This document shows positions 52,501 to 62,131 of a stretch of DNA of 64,000 nucleotides, in pieces. This DNA is from S012-113 sp965368405 (GTDB lineage Bacteria > Bacteroidota > Bacteroidia > Cytophagales > Cyclobacteriaceae). Below the pieces are notes generated by a model, which was not told where the DNA came from, made no database searches, and saw nothing but the letters and a program-made list of their open reading frames with translations. The DNA lies in contig CBDUMS010000005.1 in the NCBI GenBank assembly GCA_965368405.1, positions 1 to 64,000 of the forward strand, written 5' to 3'. The position numbers and the translations under genes are program-made. Within the stretch, counting starts at the first letter, position 1. The number at the start of each line of letters is the position of its first letter.

Positions 52501-52904
52501 TCAATAAAGACATCTGTGGGTAAATAGGTGCCGGGTCGATGATGCTGTGGCCAATTGAACTCTACGCCTCCACTAAGCCATGGGCCAGCTAAGCCAACGA
52601 GTGCAGGTTTAATCACCTCTTGCTTGTAGAAAAAATTATAATTGTTATTTGTTTTATCTTGACCTTCGAATATTCTTCCTCCTATCTCTGGTAGCATTGA
52701 CAATCGAATAAATTCATTCTCTAATGTTGCTAACTGATAATTTCTGTCTACAAGATTGTCATAAACTTTATCGATAAATGGTACAGGATATACCTTTCCT
52801 GAAGAACCTTGATAAACACGCTTTTCAAAAAATACAGGATTGATTTCTGACTTTCCCAGCTCGTAGGTAGGGATTGATTTTGTTATAATATTAGTTTTTA
52901 CCAT
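49566..52904 (-). CDS. DUF5107 plus tetratricopeptide-repeat protein
   Basis: The 1112-residue protein has no signal peptide, unlike most neighbours. Residues about 1-350 match the DUF5107 domain as I recall it (VYQGSSGKVYPVPF, LENEFIRLSMLPEIGGRI, GGVEFNWPQHHRPGTY), an aldose-epimerase-like sandwich found in polysaccharide loci. Residues about 480-1112 are TPR repeats, perhaps 14 (SNNYDAHISLSKVL type starts at DPNNYDAHISLSKVLIKAG). It may bind or epimerise oligosaccharide in the cytoplasm or scaffold other enzymes; no activity is established by the sequence. It is separated from the sugar symporter gene by 59 bp. Confidence 0.87.
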   Translation of the reverse strand: MVKTNIITKSIPTYELGKSEINPVFFEKRVYQGSSGKVYPVPFIDKVYDNLVDRNYQLATLENEFIRLSMLPEIGGRIFEGQDKTNNNYNFFYKQEVIKPALVGLAGPWLSGGVEFNWPQHHRPGTYLPTDVFIEKESDGASTIWMSEYDPMYRLKGMHGIRIRPESSLIELRGRLFNRTPLTQTFLWWANVAVEVHQDYQSFFPPDVHYVADHAARAISSFPYAENSYYGIPYHKRPGKNDLRKYENITVPTSYMVCDTKYDFFGGYDNKADGGFIHVANRHIAPGKKQWTWGSEEFGKAWDRELTDIGGPYFELMAGVYTDNQPDFSYLLPFETKTFSQYWWSYKKLGPVQNANKLVAIKLLPKQGNKVEMGVVSSSKLTNVTVIIKIASKQEIVAKLTIGPETPWVCEREFGSGEENILSLAVLDENGKTLLTYSHKEINKSRDRNVAVEPKQPDEEKSSIKLNMIGDHLELYRHPTRYPETYWEAALESDPNNYDAHISLSKVLIKAGLFEKAKDHASQAIDILTTYHPNPSTGEAHYYQGIASYHLGESDLAYKSFYKAIWNYEWRSPGYYMLARLDAQKEDFESAIEHLDASLVTNAHNNSATILKAVIHSEMNKKAEAENLLVNLLAIDPLDQWANFELGRIRGNYENFIESSRNDAQTVIDIAFEYIASGFYQPAVELIELHHNSPTKECAVPNPMGQSIMTDVILAWLYFANGKRDKGDQLLNIIAKKSFDYFFPSRLEELKMLEWIAENKSDSMLVYYGLGNFYFNAKRHQDAIQIWEKAVDSGCQYATLYRNLGIAYWNANQDGENAISFYERAVERSPDDMRIQFEYDQLRKKLNYDPMSRLKDLLALKDEVFSRDDFSVELATLYNLTNQSEKALDLLSNRNFHPWEGGEGQVLKQYTYACIKLGKRALNENDPKSALNYFNKSIDTPDNLGEKYHPLQALAHVNYWKGCAHRAIGNEVEAIKHFQSSADEEGDFIDMAVSNFSELTYYKALSMIEIGKEPEALKVLSEMKEFAVRKQKEEAKIDYFATSLPLLLVFEDDIQMRNTIEAYYLLGLAELAADNLQCANQNFKKVLDLNASHIGAKDYLHQVSNNLIKVNK

Positions 52905-52963
52905 CGCAAAATATTATTAGAAAACTACTGATTCGATTTTAAAACTTCCATTTCATTAGTGCA

Positions 52964-54352
52964 CTAGTTAGTTAGATCGCGCTCTATTTCTTCTAGAGAC
53001 TTTCCTTTTGTTTCTGGCAACTTACTCTTTATAAAGAGGTAACCTAATAAACAAATACCGCTATATAACCAGAAAATCCCATAAGAACCTAGGACATTGT
53101 TGAGGATTGGAAAAGTAAATGTTAAAACAAATGATGCTATCCACAAGGAGAGCGTTGCAATAGACATAGCGACTCCCCTAAGTCGGTTAGGAAAGATTTC
53201 GGATAATACCACCCACGTTATTGGAGCCAGAGACATCGCATAAATACCTATAGATAATACCACCAGAATTAAGATAGGTAGGCCATTCCAACCCATAAAA
53301 TAACTTAGTCCCAAAACCATATATACTAGTGCCAATCCTAAAGAGCCAAAGAGCATCAATTTTTTTCGCCCCAAAGAATCTACCGTATTCATTGCTATCA
53401 AGGTAAATATAAGATTTACACTACCCGTAATTACGATATTGAACAGCATATCACCAACAGTATATCCTGCGGCGGTGAATATCTCCTCTGCATAATTGAA
53501 TATAATATTTATTCCACACCACTGTTGAAAAACTGCAAGGACAATACCTAAAAGAAGGATAGGTCGAATTGACTTCGTATTTAAATCACTTAGCGCAACT
53601 TTCCTTGTATCACTAAACGAAAGTTTAATTAATTCTATTTCCTCTTTGGCATAAGACGCCCCGCCGATTCTCTGGAGAATACCTTCTGCCTTTTCAGATC
53701 TTGCAGATTTCACAAGGAATCGTGGGCTCTTGGGTATGAAAAATAAGAGAATAAAGAATCCAATAGCGGGTACAAGTTCTGCCCAAAACATCCATCGCCA
53801 ACCGCTCGTTCCATTCCACGAAGTTAAAATATCAGCTGATGAAAAAGTATCAGGAATTGGTTCAGCAATCAAATAGTTACAGATTTGGGCGGCCAAAATC
53901 CCAATCACAATCGTAAGCTGGTTGATAGCGACAAAACGGCCTCTAATATGAGCAGGCGATATTTCGGCAATATACATTGGCGAAAGCGTCGATGCAATAC
54001 CAATGCCGACACCACCAATTAACCTATAGATAATAAACAACGTAAAGTCATTCGCCGCTCCACTACCGTAGGCGGATATAATAAATAGGCCTGCCGCCAG
54101 AATAAGTGGCTGCTTTCTACCATATCTATCAGATAAAAACCCAGAAGTGAGTGCTCCAAATATACACCCTATAAGAGCACTACTCATAGCCCATCCTTGT
54201 AAGCTAGGTACATCTTGAATTTGATAATATAATTCGTAAAAAGGTTTTGCTCCTCCAATGACAACCCAATCGTACCCAAAAAGAAGGCCTCCTAAGGCCG
54301 ATGTTAGCGCCAATGATAGAAGGTAGGTGATATTAAATTTTTGCTCAGCCAT
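52964..54352 (-). CDS. Sugar-porter (XylE/GLUT-like) MFS symporter
   Basis: The 462-residue inner-membrane protein has twelve membrane segments with sugar-porter signatures: SDRYGRKQPLIL after helix 2, GRFVAINQLTIVIGILAAQICN, PKSPRFL before the central loop, NTVDSLGRKKLM and PETKGKSLEEIE at the C-terminus. Members carry hexose or pentose with protons. It probably brings in the galactose or other monosaccharide released by the locus, which GalK would then phosphorylate. It ends 59 bp before the DUF5107 gene and begins 2 bp after the GH30 gene. Confidence 0.94.
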   Translation of the reverse strand: MAEQKFNITYLLSLALTSALGGLLFGYDWVVIGGAKPFYELYYQIQDVPSLQGWAMSSALIGCIFGALTSGFLSDRYGRKQPLILAAGLFIISAYGSGAANDFTLFIIYRLIGGVGIGIASTLSPMYIAEISPAHIRGRFVAINQLTIVIGILAAQICNYLIAEPIPDTFSSADILTSWNGTSGWRWMFWAELVPAIGFFILLFFIPKSPRFLVKSARSEKAEGILQRIGGASYAKEEIELIKLSFSDTRKVALSDLNTKSIRPILLLGIVLAVFQQWCGINIIFNYAEEIFTAAGYTVGDMLFNIVITGSVNLIFTLIAMNTVDSLGRKKLMLFGSLGLALVYMVLGLSYFMGWNGLPILILVVLSIGIYAMSLAPITWVVLSEIFPNRLRGVAMSIATLSLWIASFVLTFTFPILNNVLGSYGIFWLYSGICLLGYLFIKSKLPETKGKSLEEIERDLTN

Positions 54353-54354
54353 GA

Positions 54355-55881
54355 TTAGATTTTTCCTAGGATAGTTGTCACAGACCGCTTAGGCAACTTA
54401 ATCGTCTTACCTTTTAATTCATACAGGCTCAGATCATTATGCTCATCGGTCAAATAAGCACTAGTTACTTCAATTTCCGAAGAAATCGAAAGCTTTTCGG
54501 CATCATCACTATAATTAATTAGTACAAGAACGCAGTCTTTATCTTTCTTAAAAGCGGCTATATCAATTTTTTCATTATCGTGAATAACCGCGTCCACCCT
54601 AACCATTCCCGGTCTTACAAAGCGTGAAAAATTTCCTAATGTCCAAAGAAGTTTACTCTCACGAATCTGCCCATTAAAAACCATTTTTTCACGATTAAAA
54701 AGATCAGACTCATCGCCCGTATCAAGATAAATCAATCCATCCTTATAATCAAATGTGGTAAGAGCTGTCCACCATTGCCAACTACTTGCATTAGCAATTG
54801 TGATATCTGAATGAATGACGCGTGCTACATAAAGTGCTGTCCCCATACCAAGATCTCTCACATTGCCATTTCCTATTTCATCGGATTCTTCTAAAATACA
54901 GAACTCAGTTTGCCAATAATCTAAGGAGTCCAGCTCATCTAGTTTGGCTCGAAGCATCTTTCTGGTATCTATTTGCTTAGCTACAGGCCAGGTAGTGAAA
55001 TAACTATGACCTGAAATCGTATTTTCAACTTTTGGAAGGTGAGATAGGTTCAATGCAGAATTGTCACTAAAGAAAACAGTGGCTTGATCCCCACTTGCAT
55101 GATATTTGTTATAAATAAACTGAATATCTGCCGCTTCACTTATAACGATCGATGTATTAAGTTGTCTCGATTGTATTTCTTTTGAAAGATAGTTTACAAA
55201 CAAATAAATATCTTCATTCGTTGCCGCCGTGCCTTCTTGGCTGGCTTTAGACCAGTCCCATTGAGGTTCGTTAATTGGACTCAAATAATCAAACCTCATT
55301 CCTTCTTCTTCAAAGTGCTCCATGATTTCGGCCAGAAAAATGGCATAATCATCATAATGACCAGGCTTTAAGTTGATTCGTTCATCGTTATTTATGGAAT
55401 AGGCTTTTCCATTGATGGCATATTGTACTGGAGGAGCTATTGTAAATGCTAAAAATCGCTCTACGCCTCTCTTATGAGCTGCTCTTAAGAACCACTGCTG
55501 CCCAGCTTGTTTATTCCAATTATAGGTGCTGTCTTCCTGGAGGAAACTTTCGGCCCTCCGCCACTTGTTCTCTATATTTGAATTATCGCCTTGCTCCATA
55601 CTACCAGCTCCAATGTAAAAGCGCCATAGCGATAGTCCTATGCCAAGCGGATTCCCTTTTTTGTCAAACTCCTTACTAAACAACAAGTCAGCTATTCTCT
55701 CTCGTTTTTCTACTGGCCAATTCTGACCAACAAACTGAGCACGCCATGCATCTGAAGCACCGAAGCTATGCATGGTCTGGTAATGAACTTCAGGATAAAT
55801 AGAAATCTCCTGGCTCTGAACAGAGACATGAGTAAAGAGCATAGCAATAATTGCGAACATCCGGTTCCTAGACCTACTCAT
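54355..55881 (-). CDS. GH30-family glycosidase, signal-peptide form
   Basis: A 508-residue protein with signal peptide (MFAIIAMLFTHVSVQSQ after a short basic start; ATG at 55860 is an alternative). TIM-barrel motifs show retaining catalysis: NEPQW with acid/base Glu205 and WQTEFC with nucleophile Glu326. The barrel is followed by the GH30 side beta-sheet (VLVLINYSDDAEKLSIS). It resembles endo-beta-1,6-galactanases of GH30 more than glucosylceramidases in the QTMHSFGASDAWRAQFVGQNWP opening, which its neighbour shares. It is not lipid-anchored, unlike the tandem paralogue, whose stop codon it overlaps by one base. Confidence 0.9.
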   Translation of the reverse strand: MSRSRNRMFAIIAMLFTHVSVQSQEISIYPEVHYQTMHSFGASDAWRAQFVGQNWPVEKRERIADLLFSKEFDKKGNPLGIGLSLWRFYIGAGSMEQGDNSNIENKWRRAESFLQEDSTYNWNKQAGQQWFLRAAHKRGVERFLAFTIAPPVQYAINGKAYSINNDERINLKPGHYDDYAIFLAEIMEHFEEEGMRFDYLSPINEPQWDWSKASQEGTAATNEDIYLFVNYLSKEIQSRQLNTSIVISEAADIQFIYNKYHASGDQATVFFSDNSALNLSHLPKVENTISGHSYFTTWPVAKQIDTRKMLRAKLDELDSLDYWQTEFCILEESDEIGNGNVRDLGMGTALYVARVIHSDITIANASSWQWWTALTTFDYKDGLIYLDTGDESDLFNREKMVFNGQIRESKLLWTLGNFSRFVRPGMVRVDAVIHDNEKIDIAAFKKDKDCVLVLINYSDDAEKLSISSEIEVTSAYLTDEHNDLSLYELKGKTIKLPKRSVTTILGKI

Positions 55882-57515
55882 TAGTTAAGTTTACCTACGA
55901 GAGTTACTATAGACTTTCCCTTAATTTTTATGTCAGCAGCATTTACCATGGAGTATGTCAAATTATTTGTCTGATTTGTTAAGTACATATCAAATGTATC
56001 TTCACTTACCGTGAACCCATCACTCGTTCCATAGTTCAGGATTGGCACAGTTATGTTGTCATTACTATAATTTACAAAAACAAGTACCAATTCTTCTTCC
56101 GTAGGCGATACAAATGCCGATACCATAAGATTTGCAGCCTCCAGTTCAAGGCTACCAAATAAGTCGTTTGAAACATCTACTCTTTTAAATCCTGGGCGAA
56201 TAAAACGGCTAAAATTACCGAATGCCCATAGGTTCTTTGTCACCTCAATTTGTCCGGATGAACTTGATCTTGACTCCGAATCAGGATACCAATTCATTAG
56301 ACCAAATCGGTACTTATGGTCTCCGTATTTCGGATAACTCAAACTTGTCCACCATGACCATCCTGTTGCATTGGCAATTGTCAGATCCCAATGCATAATT
56401 CTTGCAATCCAAAGTGAGTAATCAATTTCATTTAGATCCGATTGATTTCTCCCTTCCAAATAATCACCTCCCAATATCGAATATTCTGTTTGCCAAAAAC
56501 TAATGCCTGAACTCTGGTTTGCCGACAATAGATTCTGCCTATTCTTAATCCCTGCATTAGTTGAACTATTAGACCAGTAACTGTGACCCGCCACAAGTCG
56601 TTCTACAGTGGAAAAATCACCAAGGTAGTTAGCACTGTTTTGATCCCAAAAGGCTCTTACCTGATCAGAGGCATTAGGATAATTGTTTTTATACGAATGA
56701 AGAGCACTTAGATCTCCAGACTCCGGAATTATGATTTTTGTTGCTATGGCATCATCCAAAAACTTAGCATTTATTGCTTCTACTAAATTATAAGCTTCAT
56801 CATTAGAGCACCTTGACCCTTCCTGCTTAGAAGATCCTACTGTACTTAACCATTCGTACTGCGGTTCGTTTATGGGGCTTACATAATTAATCTGAATCCC
56901 CTGCGCAGAATGATATTGAACATATTCTGATATGTAAGCTGCAAAATTGCTATGTTCATCTTCCCTTAGGTTGTAGCCAACGGTACCGGGTGTAATAAAA
57001 GTGTAACCATTTTTGGTCATAAAATATGGTGGAGATGTTATCCATGCTGTAATATAGTCCACACCAAAATCTTTAGCCTTTCTTAAAAACCATCTGGTAC
57101 CCACCTGCTGTGACCAGTCATAGGTTCCATTTGGTTGAAGGGCACATTCGGTTTCTCTAAACCATGCATCAGAGGCAAAACCACTACTACTCATATTAGC
57201 GCTACCTGCTCCAAGATTTGTTCTCCACATTGATAAACCAATTCCTTTAGGATTCCCTTCTTGGTCAAACGCCTGACTAAAAAGCAACTCACTAATGTTC
57301 TCTCGGTCGGAAACTGGCCAGTTTTCACCTATAATCTCGACCGACCAACCATCAGAGGCACCAAAATGGTGCATCGTCTGATGGGGTTGATCGAAATTTA
57401 CTTTTAACCCTTTATCTCCCGAACCAAACTGCGGGTCGTTAGGGTCGGTAAAATTATCCTCGCACGCTACAATTAATACAGCGATATATATCAATAGAAG
57501 AGTTAAATATTTCAA
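55881..57515 (-). CDS. GH30-family glycosidase lipoprotein
   Basis: The 544-residue lipoprotein has lipobox LIVAC (Cys18) and the tag CEDNFTDPNDPQFGS, shared with the GH16 and the GH-A glycosidase. The catalytic domain aligns with its neighbour at 54355-55881: QTMHHFGASDGWSVEIIG, NEPQY with Glu217, WQTEYS with Glu344. It lies directly after susD (spacing 0). The lipid anchor and the tag suggest that this copy acts on the outside of the cell, cutting polysaccharide for SusCD, while the unanchored copy works further in. An endo-beta-1,6-galactanase function is inference. Confidence 0.91.
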   Translation of the reverse strand: MKYLTLLLIYIAVLIVACEDNFTDPNDPQFGSGDKGLKVNFDQPHQTMHHFGASDGWSVEIIGENWPVSDRENISELLFSQAFDQEGNPKGIGLSMWRTNLGAGSANMSSSGFASDAWFRETECALQPNGTYDWSQQVGTRWFLRKAKDFGVDYITAWITSPPYFMTKNGYTFITPGTVGYNLREDEHSNFAAYISEYVQYHSAQGIQINYVSPINEPQYEWLSTVGSSKQEGSRCSNDEAYNLVEAINAKFLDDAIATKIIIPESGDLSALHSYKNNYPNASDQVRAFWDQNSANYLGDFSTVERLVAGHSYWSNSSTNAGIKNRQNLLSANQSSGISFWQTEYSILGGDYLEGRNQSDLNEIDYSLWIARIMHWDLTIANATGWSWWTSLSYPKYGDHKYRFGLMNWYPDSESRSSSSGQIEVTKNLWAFGNFSRFIRPGFKRVDVSNDLFGSLELEAANLMVSAFVSPTEEELVLVFVNYSNDNITVPILNYGTSDGFTVSEDTFDMYLTNQTNNLTYSMVNAADIKIKGKSIVTLVGKLN

Positions 57516-59084
57516 TTAGTAGCCCGGGTTTTGTTTTATACTACCACCTGACAATATAATCTCACTAGTCGGTATTGGCCACAACAAATGTTTGGCTGGA
57601 TCAAATGTGCTACCCTTTGCCTGATCTTCGCCATTGTTAGCAAGTTCAAATGCATCAGTACTTTCATTGAGATTATACTGAACAAAAGTACCATCGCTAC
57701 CCATAATACTGTTTATTCTGGGCACTCCATTCACTTTTTGTCTTCTTAAGTCGTATAAACGGTGTTGTTCCATTGCCAACTCTAATCTTCTTTCCTTCCA
57801 TATAGCATCTCTCAGGTTATCTCCGCTCAATGCCATATCTGTAGTTAGGTTAACTCTGTCTCTTACCATTTTTAATTTATCTAATGCTTCAGAGCTGTTT
57901 CCAGCAAAATAGCTTGCCTCCGCATACATCAAGAGTAAATCTGCATAACGCATGAAAACATGGTTGTTATTTAAATTTCCTGGACGGTAAGGAGTATCTC
58001 TATATGCCTGTGGTACATAGAACTTTCTATTTATTCTAGCAGATTTATTTCTGTCTGGTGCAGCATCAAAGGCAGTAACATCGGGGTCATTAAAGACAGG
58101 TTCTCCATGTTTGATAATCGTATTTCTCAAACGAATATCATCACCTTCATCCAAGAATGCCTTTTCAAGATAACTTGAGGGCACACCCCAATTCCATCCG
58201 CCGTCAAAACGCGAACCTGTTGTTATTCCATAAAAATTACCAATGCTATACGTTGGGTCAGAACGGTATTTAATTTCAAATATAATTTCGTCACCACTCT
58301 CATTATTCAAATCCCAAATGTCATCATAATTGGCTTCTAGCTGATATTCATTTGATTGAATTACATTATCCGCCATTGTAGCTGCCTCACTCCACCTTTC
58401 TCTGAACAAATATACTTTTGCCAAGTAAGCTTGAGCTGCTCCTTTCGTAGCCCTTCCTTGATCTACCGCTGAATACTCACTCTTAAGTGGCAATAGGTTA
58501 ATGGCATCAAGTAAATCAGCCTCGATGAGCGCGTAAACATCATCTTCACTTTGTCGTTCATAGTTGAAGATTTCAGGTTCGAGTAATTCATTAAATGTAG
58601 TTATGATTGGTACTCCTCCAAAATTTTTAACTAATTGGAAGTAATAAAAAGCCCGGAGGAACTTCGTTTCTCCAAGTAGGCGATCGGCAAGCTCCTGATC
58701 AATCTTGGCATTTCCGACCTCCTGGATGATTACATTACACCTGGTAATGCCCCGAAACTGGAAATTCCAAAAGTTCTGAAAATATGTAGATCCAACATCG
58801 ACGTTATTATAATGCGCAATGCTAATAATATCAGGTCTAGGCTGCTCTGTATTTCCTGCCCAACCATCGTCTGTTGCCATATCCATAATCTGACGATAGA
58901 ACAAAATGTGATTCCAAACATCGGATTGTACTCCATCGTAAGCTCCATTAACAAAGTTTACAATTGCTTCTTCGCTCGATATAATCTCAGAAAGTGTTGG
59001 AGTAGAGCGTACTGGTTCTTCCAGGTAATCTTTACAACTGAAGACTGAAAAAACCATAATTAATAATAATATTTTAGTTTTCAT
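57516..59084 (-). CDS. SusD/RagB-type glycan-binding lipoprotein (galactan locus)
   Basis: The 522-residue protein has lipobox VFSC (Cys17) and the SusD N-terminus KDYLEEPVRSTPTLSE. TPR-like middle part: FLRAFYYFQLVKNFGGVPIIT. Near the C-terminus are DAIWKERRLELAMEQHRLYDLRR and HLLWPIPTSEIILSGG...QNPGY, characteristic for the family. It is the substrate-capturing lid of the second SusCD complex, 10 bp after susC. Confidence 0.96.
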   Translation of the reverse strand: MKTKILLLIMVFSVFSCKDYLEEPVRSTPTLSEIISSEEAIVNFVNGAYDGVQSDVWNHILFYRQIMDMATDDGWAGNTEQPRPDIISIAHYNNVDVGSTYFQNFWNFQFRGITRCNVIIQEVGNAKIDQELADRLLGETKFLRAFYYFQLVKNFGGVPIITTFNELLEPEIFNYERQSEDDVYALIEADLLDAINLLPLKSEYSAVDQGRATKGAAQAYLAKVYLFRERWSEAATMADNVIQSNEYQLEANYDDIWDLNNESGDEIIFEIKYRSDPTYSIGNFYGITTGSRFDGGWNWGVPSSYLEKAFLDEGDDIRLRNTIIKHGEPVFNDPDVTAFDAAPDRNKSARINRKFYVPQAYRDTPYRPGNLNNNHVFMRYADLLLMYAEASYFAGNSSEALDKLKMVRDRVNLTTDMALSGDNLRDAIWKERRLELAMEQHRLYDLRRQKVNGVPRINSIMGSDGTFVQYNLNESTDAFELANNGEDQAKGSTFDPAKHLLWPIPTSEIILSGGSIKQNPGY

Positions 59085-59094
59085 GATATATAAT

Positions 59095-62000
59095 TTAAAA
59101 GCTCATGTTAAGACCAAGTAAGTAAATTCTGGAAAGTGGATATCGACCATAATCAATGCCGAATCCATCTATTATTCCTCCAGAAACCTCAGGATCGAAT
59201 CCAGAGTAGTTTGTAAATGTCAGAAGATTTTGACCTGAGATATAAACTCTTAATTGCTTGGCAAATGGTAAATTAAAATTATAACCGATTTGCAAGTTTT
59301 TAAGCCTTAAATAAGAGCCGTCTTCAACGTATAAATCTGATGACCTATTAAAATTACGGTTAGGATCCAAAACAGATAATCTTGGGTACTTTGCACCGGT
59401 ATTATCCTCTCTCCACACATCGTTAATAAGACCTGCCTGAACATTTTGTTGGGAAACACCAGAAATTCTATATGATTTGGTGTAGTTGTAGATATCATTA
59501 CCATAAGTACCATACCACTGCATGTTCATATCCCAGTTCTTAAATGTGAGGTTTAAATTTAATCCGCCATAAAAGTCAGGAAATGGATTGCCAATTGTAG
59601 TAATATCATCTTCATTAATAACTCCGTCGTTATTTTGATCAACAAATCTTATATCACCGGGCAGTGCAACCGGTTGGATCAGCGTTCCGTTGTCTGTAGA
59701 ATGACTATTTATTTCGGCTTGACTTTGAAAGATTCCATTAGATTGATAGCCGTAAAACATACCTACTATCCCACCAAGTTCAGTAACCTTTAAATAATTA
59801 TTTCCAAAGTTTCCGCGCCTTGCCGCAAGAATGCGATCATTCCCTGGTGCAAGTTCGAGTGCTCTACTTTCATTGGTGTTGAGTGTTAAAGTAGCATTAA
59901 TTTTGAATTCGCCAAACTCATCGTTATAGCCCAAATTAATATCTAAACCTTTTGATTCGAAACTTCCAACATTTTGCAAAATTGTACTAGGTGCGCCGGA
60001 ATATAATGGCAAGCTTGTGGGAAAGAGTAAACCTTTGGACTTTTTATTATACCAGTCTATAGATAAAGTGAACATGTTATCAAAAACACCTCCTTCAACA
60101 CCAATGTTAAGATCTTCTACCGTCTCCCACTGTAAATTTGGGTTACCAAATTGTGAAATGTAATTGGTTATGACACGGTCTTCATTTTGACCAAACACAT
60201 AGTCTCCATTATCGACCAGGAACAAATAAGCAGACTCTGGGATATCTTGGTTCCCGACCTGGCCAAAGCCAGCCTTAAGCTTCAAATTAGATACAAAAGA
60301 AGCATTGAAAAAGGATTCTTCACTAATGTTCCATGCACCTGATACACTATAAAAGTTTGCCCATCTGTTGCTACTGGGAAATCTGGAAGATCCATCTCTT
60401 CTAAATGATCCTAGAATAAAATATTTCTCGGCAAAATTATACCGCACACGTCCAATATAAGATTGTAAGGAATTGGCACCTTCATTACCGTTAGCGTTTA
60501 TTCCGTCTCCCGTTGTAGCATTTAAAAACCTAAATTTTGGATCATTTAACAAAATATCTGTTCTACTTCCAGATATCCAGTTAATCTGATTACGCTCAAA
60601 CACTATACCTGCTGTAGCACTTACGCTATGCTTACCAAATGATTGATCATAATTAACAAGGTTGTTCCAAACATAACCGAATTGGTTCGTAAATCCAGAG
60701 TACACTTGACTTTCAAATCGCTCTTCTTGAGAAGGGAAAATCTGGAATTGTGGATTAAAAACATCGTTTCTATTTTGGCTTATATTGAGACCAATTTGAG
60801 AAGAAACGCTAAAGTTATCTGATATTTCGTAGGTTAATTTACTTGTTGAAAACAAGCCAAAGAAATAACTCTTGTTGAAATTTCGAGCTACAGCACCCAC
60901 TGGGTTCCAAACAGTGTTATTTGATCGAGCATAAATACTAAATTCATTTCGGCCTTCTCTTTCATCAATAGGTATATAAACAGGTGTGAGAGGATCGATT
61001 GTAATCACGCTAGAAAATAAGTTTGGAGTATTTTCCCAATGCTCATATCTTGGACTAATATCTTGTCGGAAGAATAATTTATCCGTTATTGCATAATCGA
61101 TATTAAACCTCGCAGTTAAACGCTCATAATAACCCTTTTGTAAATGCGATTCATCTCGATAATAAGACATACTAGCGAGGTAATTGATTTTCTCTGATCC
61201 CCCATTAATTTGAAGATTGTAATTTTGTCTTGTAGCGAGGTCTTTATAAACTTCATTCCACCAATCTGTATCATTAACAAGGTTTGCCAAATCCCATAAT
61301 GGAGGTTGACCATCGTTAGTTTGTCTTTCATTCATTACACGGGCATATTCGTCTGCATTAGCCAAGCTTGGTTTACTCAGTTCCTTTAGGCCATATGACG
61401 CCGATGCGGTTATACTCGCTTCGCCTTGCTTCCCTCTTAGTGTGGTAACAAGAATAACACCATTTGAACCTCGTGTACCATAAATAGATGATGCAGAGCC
61501 ATCTTTAAGGATTTGCATATCTTTAATATCAGCAGGGTTAAGGAAGTTTAAATTGGTGCCTTCTGGTAAAGGAATACCATCAACAACAATAAGTGGAGCG
61601 GTACTACTTGTTGATACCACCCCTCGTATCAGAATTTGAGGAGCACTACCTGGCGCACCTCCGGCATTTACTACCTGCACTCCAGATGCAAGGCCTTGCA
61701 AAGACTCCGAAACATTTGCAACGGTCATTCTGTTTAAGTCTTCCGATTTTACTGTAGCTATTGACGATGACAACTCCTTTTTCGTAGCCGTACCATATCC
61801 AATAACAATTACCTCTGCCAATTCGGATAAATCTTCTTCCAACATGATTTCTCCTAAACTTGACTGTCCTTGATAGGGAATCTTAATAGTTTTAAATCCA
61901 ATTGAAGATATTATAATTATAGATTCTTGTCCTTGAACTTTCAAAGTAAATTTCCCATCTATGTCTGTAGTGGTTCCATTAGTGGTTCCTTCTACATAAA

Positions 62001-62118
62001 TGGTCACACCTGGTACAGGGCCTTCTGAGGAAGTCACAGTTCCGGTTACTGTTCCATCTTGTGCTCGGGCACAAATTGCCAGTAACATCAAAGTAATTAA
62101 TATCAATGTATTTTTCAT
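59095..62118 (-). CDS. SusC/RagA-type TonB-dependent transporter (galactan locus)
   Basis: The 1007-residue outer-membrane protein has a signal peptide (MKNTLILITLMLLAICARAQ), CarboxypepD_reg-like domain (VPGVTIYVEGTTNGTTTDIDG), TonB-box-like AEVIVIGYG at about residue 103, a plug with ILIRGVVSTSSTAPLIVVDG and YGTRGSNGVILVTT, and a beta-barrel ending in LGLNMSF. It imports oligosaccharides produced by the surface GH30 and GH16 enzymes (inference). It differs strongly from the mannose-locus SusC, so the two are not recent duplicates. It is 13 bp after the SusE/F-like gene. Confidence 0.97.
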   Translation of the reverse strand: MKNTLILITLMLLAICARAQDGTVTGTVTSSEGPVPGVTIYVEGTTNGTTTDIDGKFTLKVQGQESIIIISSIGFKTIKIPYQGQSSLGEIMLEEDLSELAEVIVIGYGTATKKELSSSIATVKSEDLNRMTVANVSESLQGLASGVQVVNAGGAPGSAPQILIRGVVSTSSTAPLIVVDGIPLPEGTNLNFLNPADIKDMQILKDGSASSIYGTRGSNGVILVTTLRGKQGEASITASASYGLKELSKPSLANADEYARVMNERQTNDGQPPLWDLANLVNDTDWWNEVYKDLATRQNYNLQINGGSEKINYLASMSYYRDESHLQKGYYERLTARFNIDYAITDKLFFRQDISPRYEHWENTPNLFSSVITIDPLTPVYIPIDEREGRNEFSIYARSNNTVWNPVGAVARNFNKSYFFGLFSTSKLTYEISDNFSVSSQIGLNISQNRNDVFNPQFQIFPSQEERFESQVYSGFTNQFGYVWNNLVNYDQSFGKHSVSATAGIVFERNQINWISGSRTDILLNDPKFRFLNATTGDGINANGNEGANSLQSYIGRVRYNFAEKYFILGSFRRDGSSRFPSSNRWANFYSVSGAWNISEESFFNASFVSNLKLKAGFGQVGNQDIPESAYLFLVDNGDYVFGQNEDRVITNYISQFGNPNLQWETVEDLNIGVEGGVFDNMFTLSIDWYNKKSKGLLFPTSLPLYSGAPSTILQNVGSFESKGLDINLGYNDEFGEFKINATLTLNTNESRALELAPGNDRILAARRGNFGNNYLKVTELGGIVGMFYGYQSNGIFQSQAEINSHSTDNGTLIQPVALPGDIRFVDQNNDGVINEDDITTIGNPFPDFYGGLNLNLTFKNWDMNMQWYGTYGNDIYNYTKSYRISGVSQQNVQAGLINDVWREDNTGAKYPRLSVLDPNRNFNRSSDLYVEDGSYLRLKNLQIGYNFNLPFAKQLRVYISGQNLLTFTNYSGFDPEVSGGIIDGFGIDYGRYPLSRIYLLGLNMSF

Positions 62119-62131
62119 TTCAGGATTGTTT

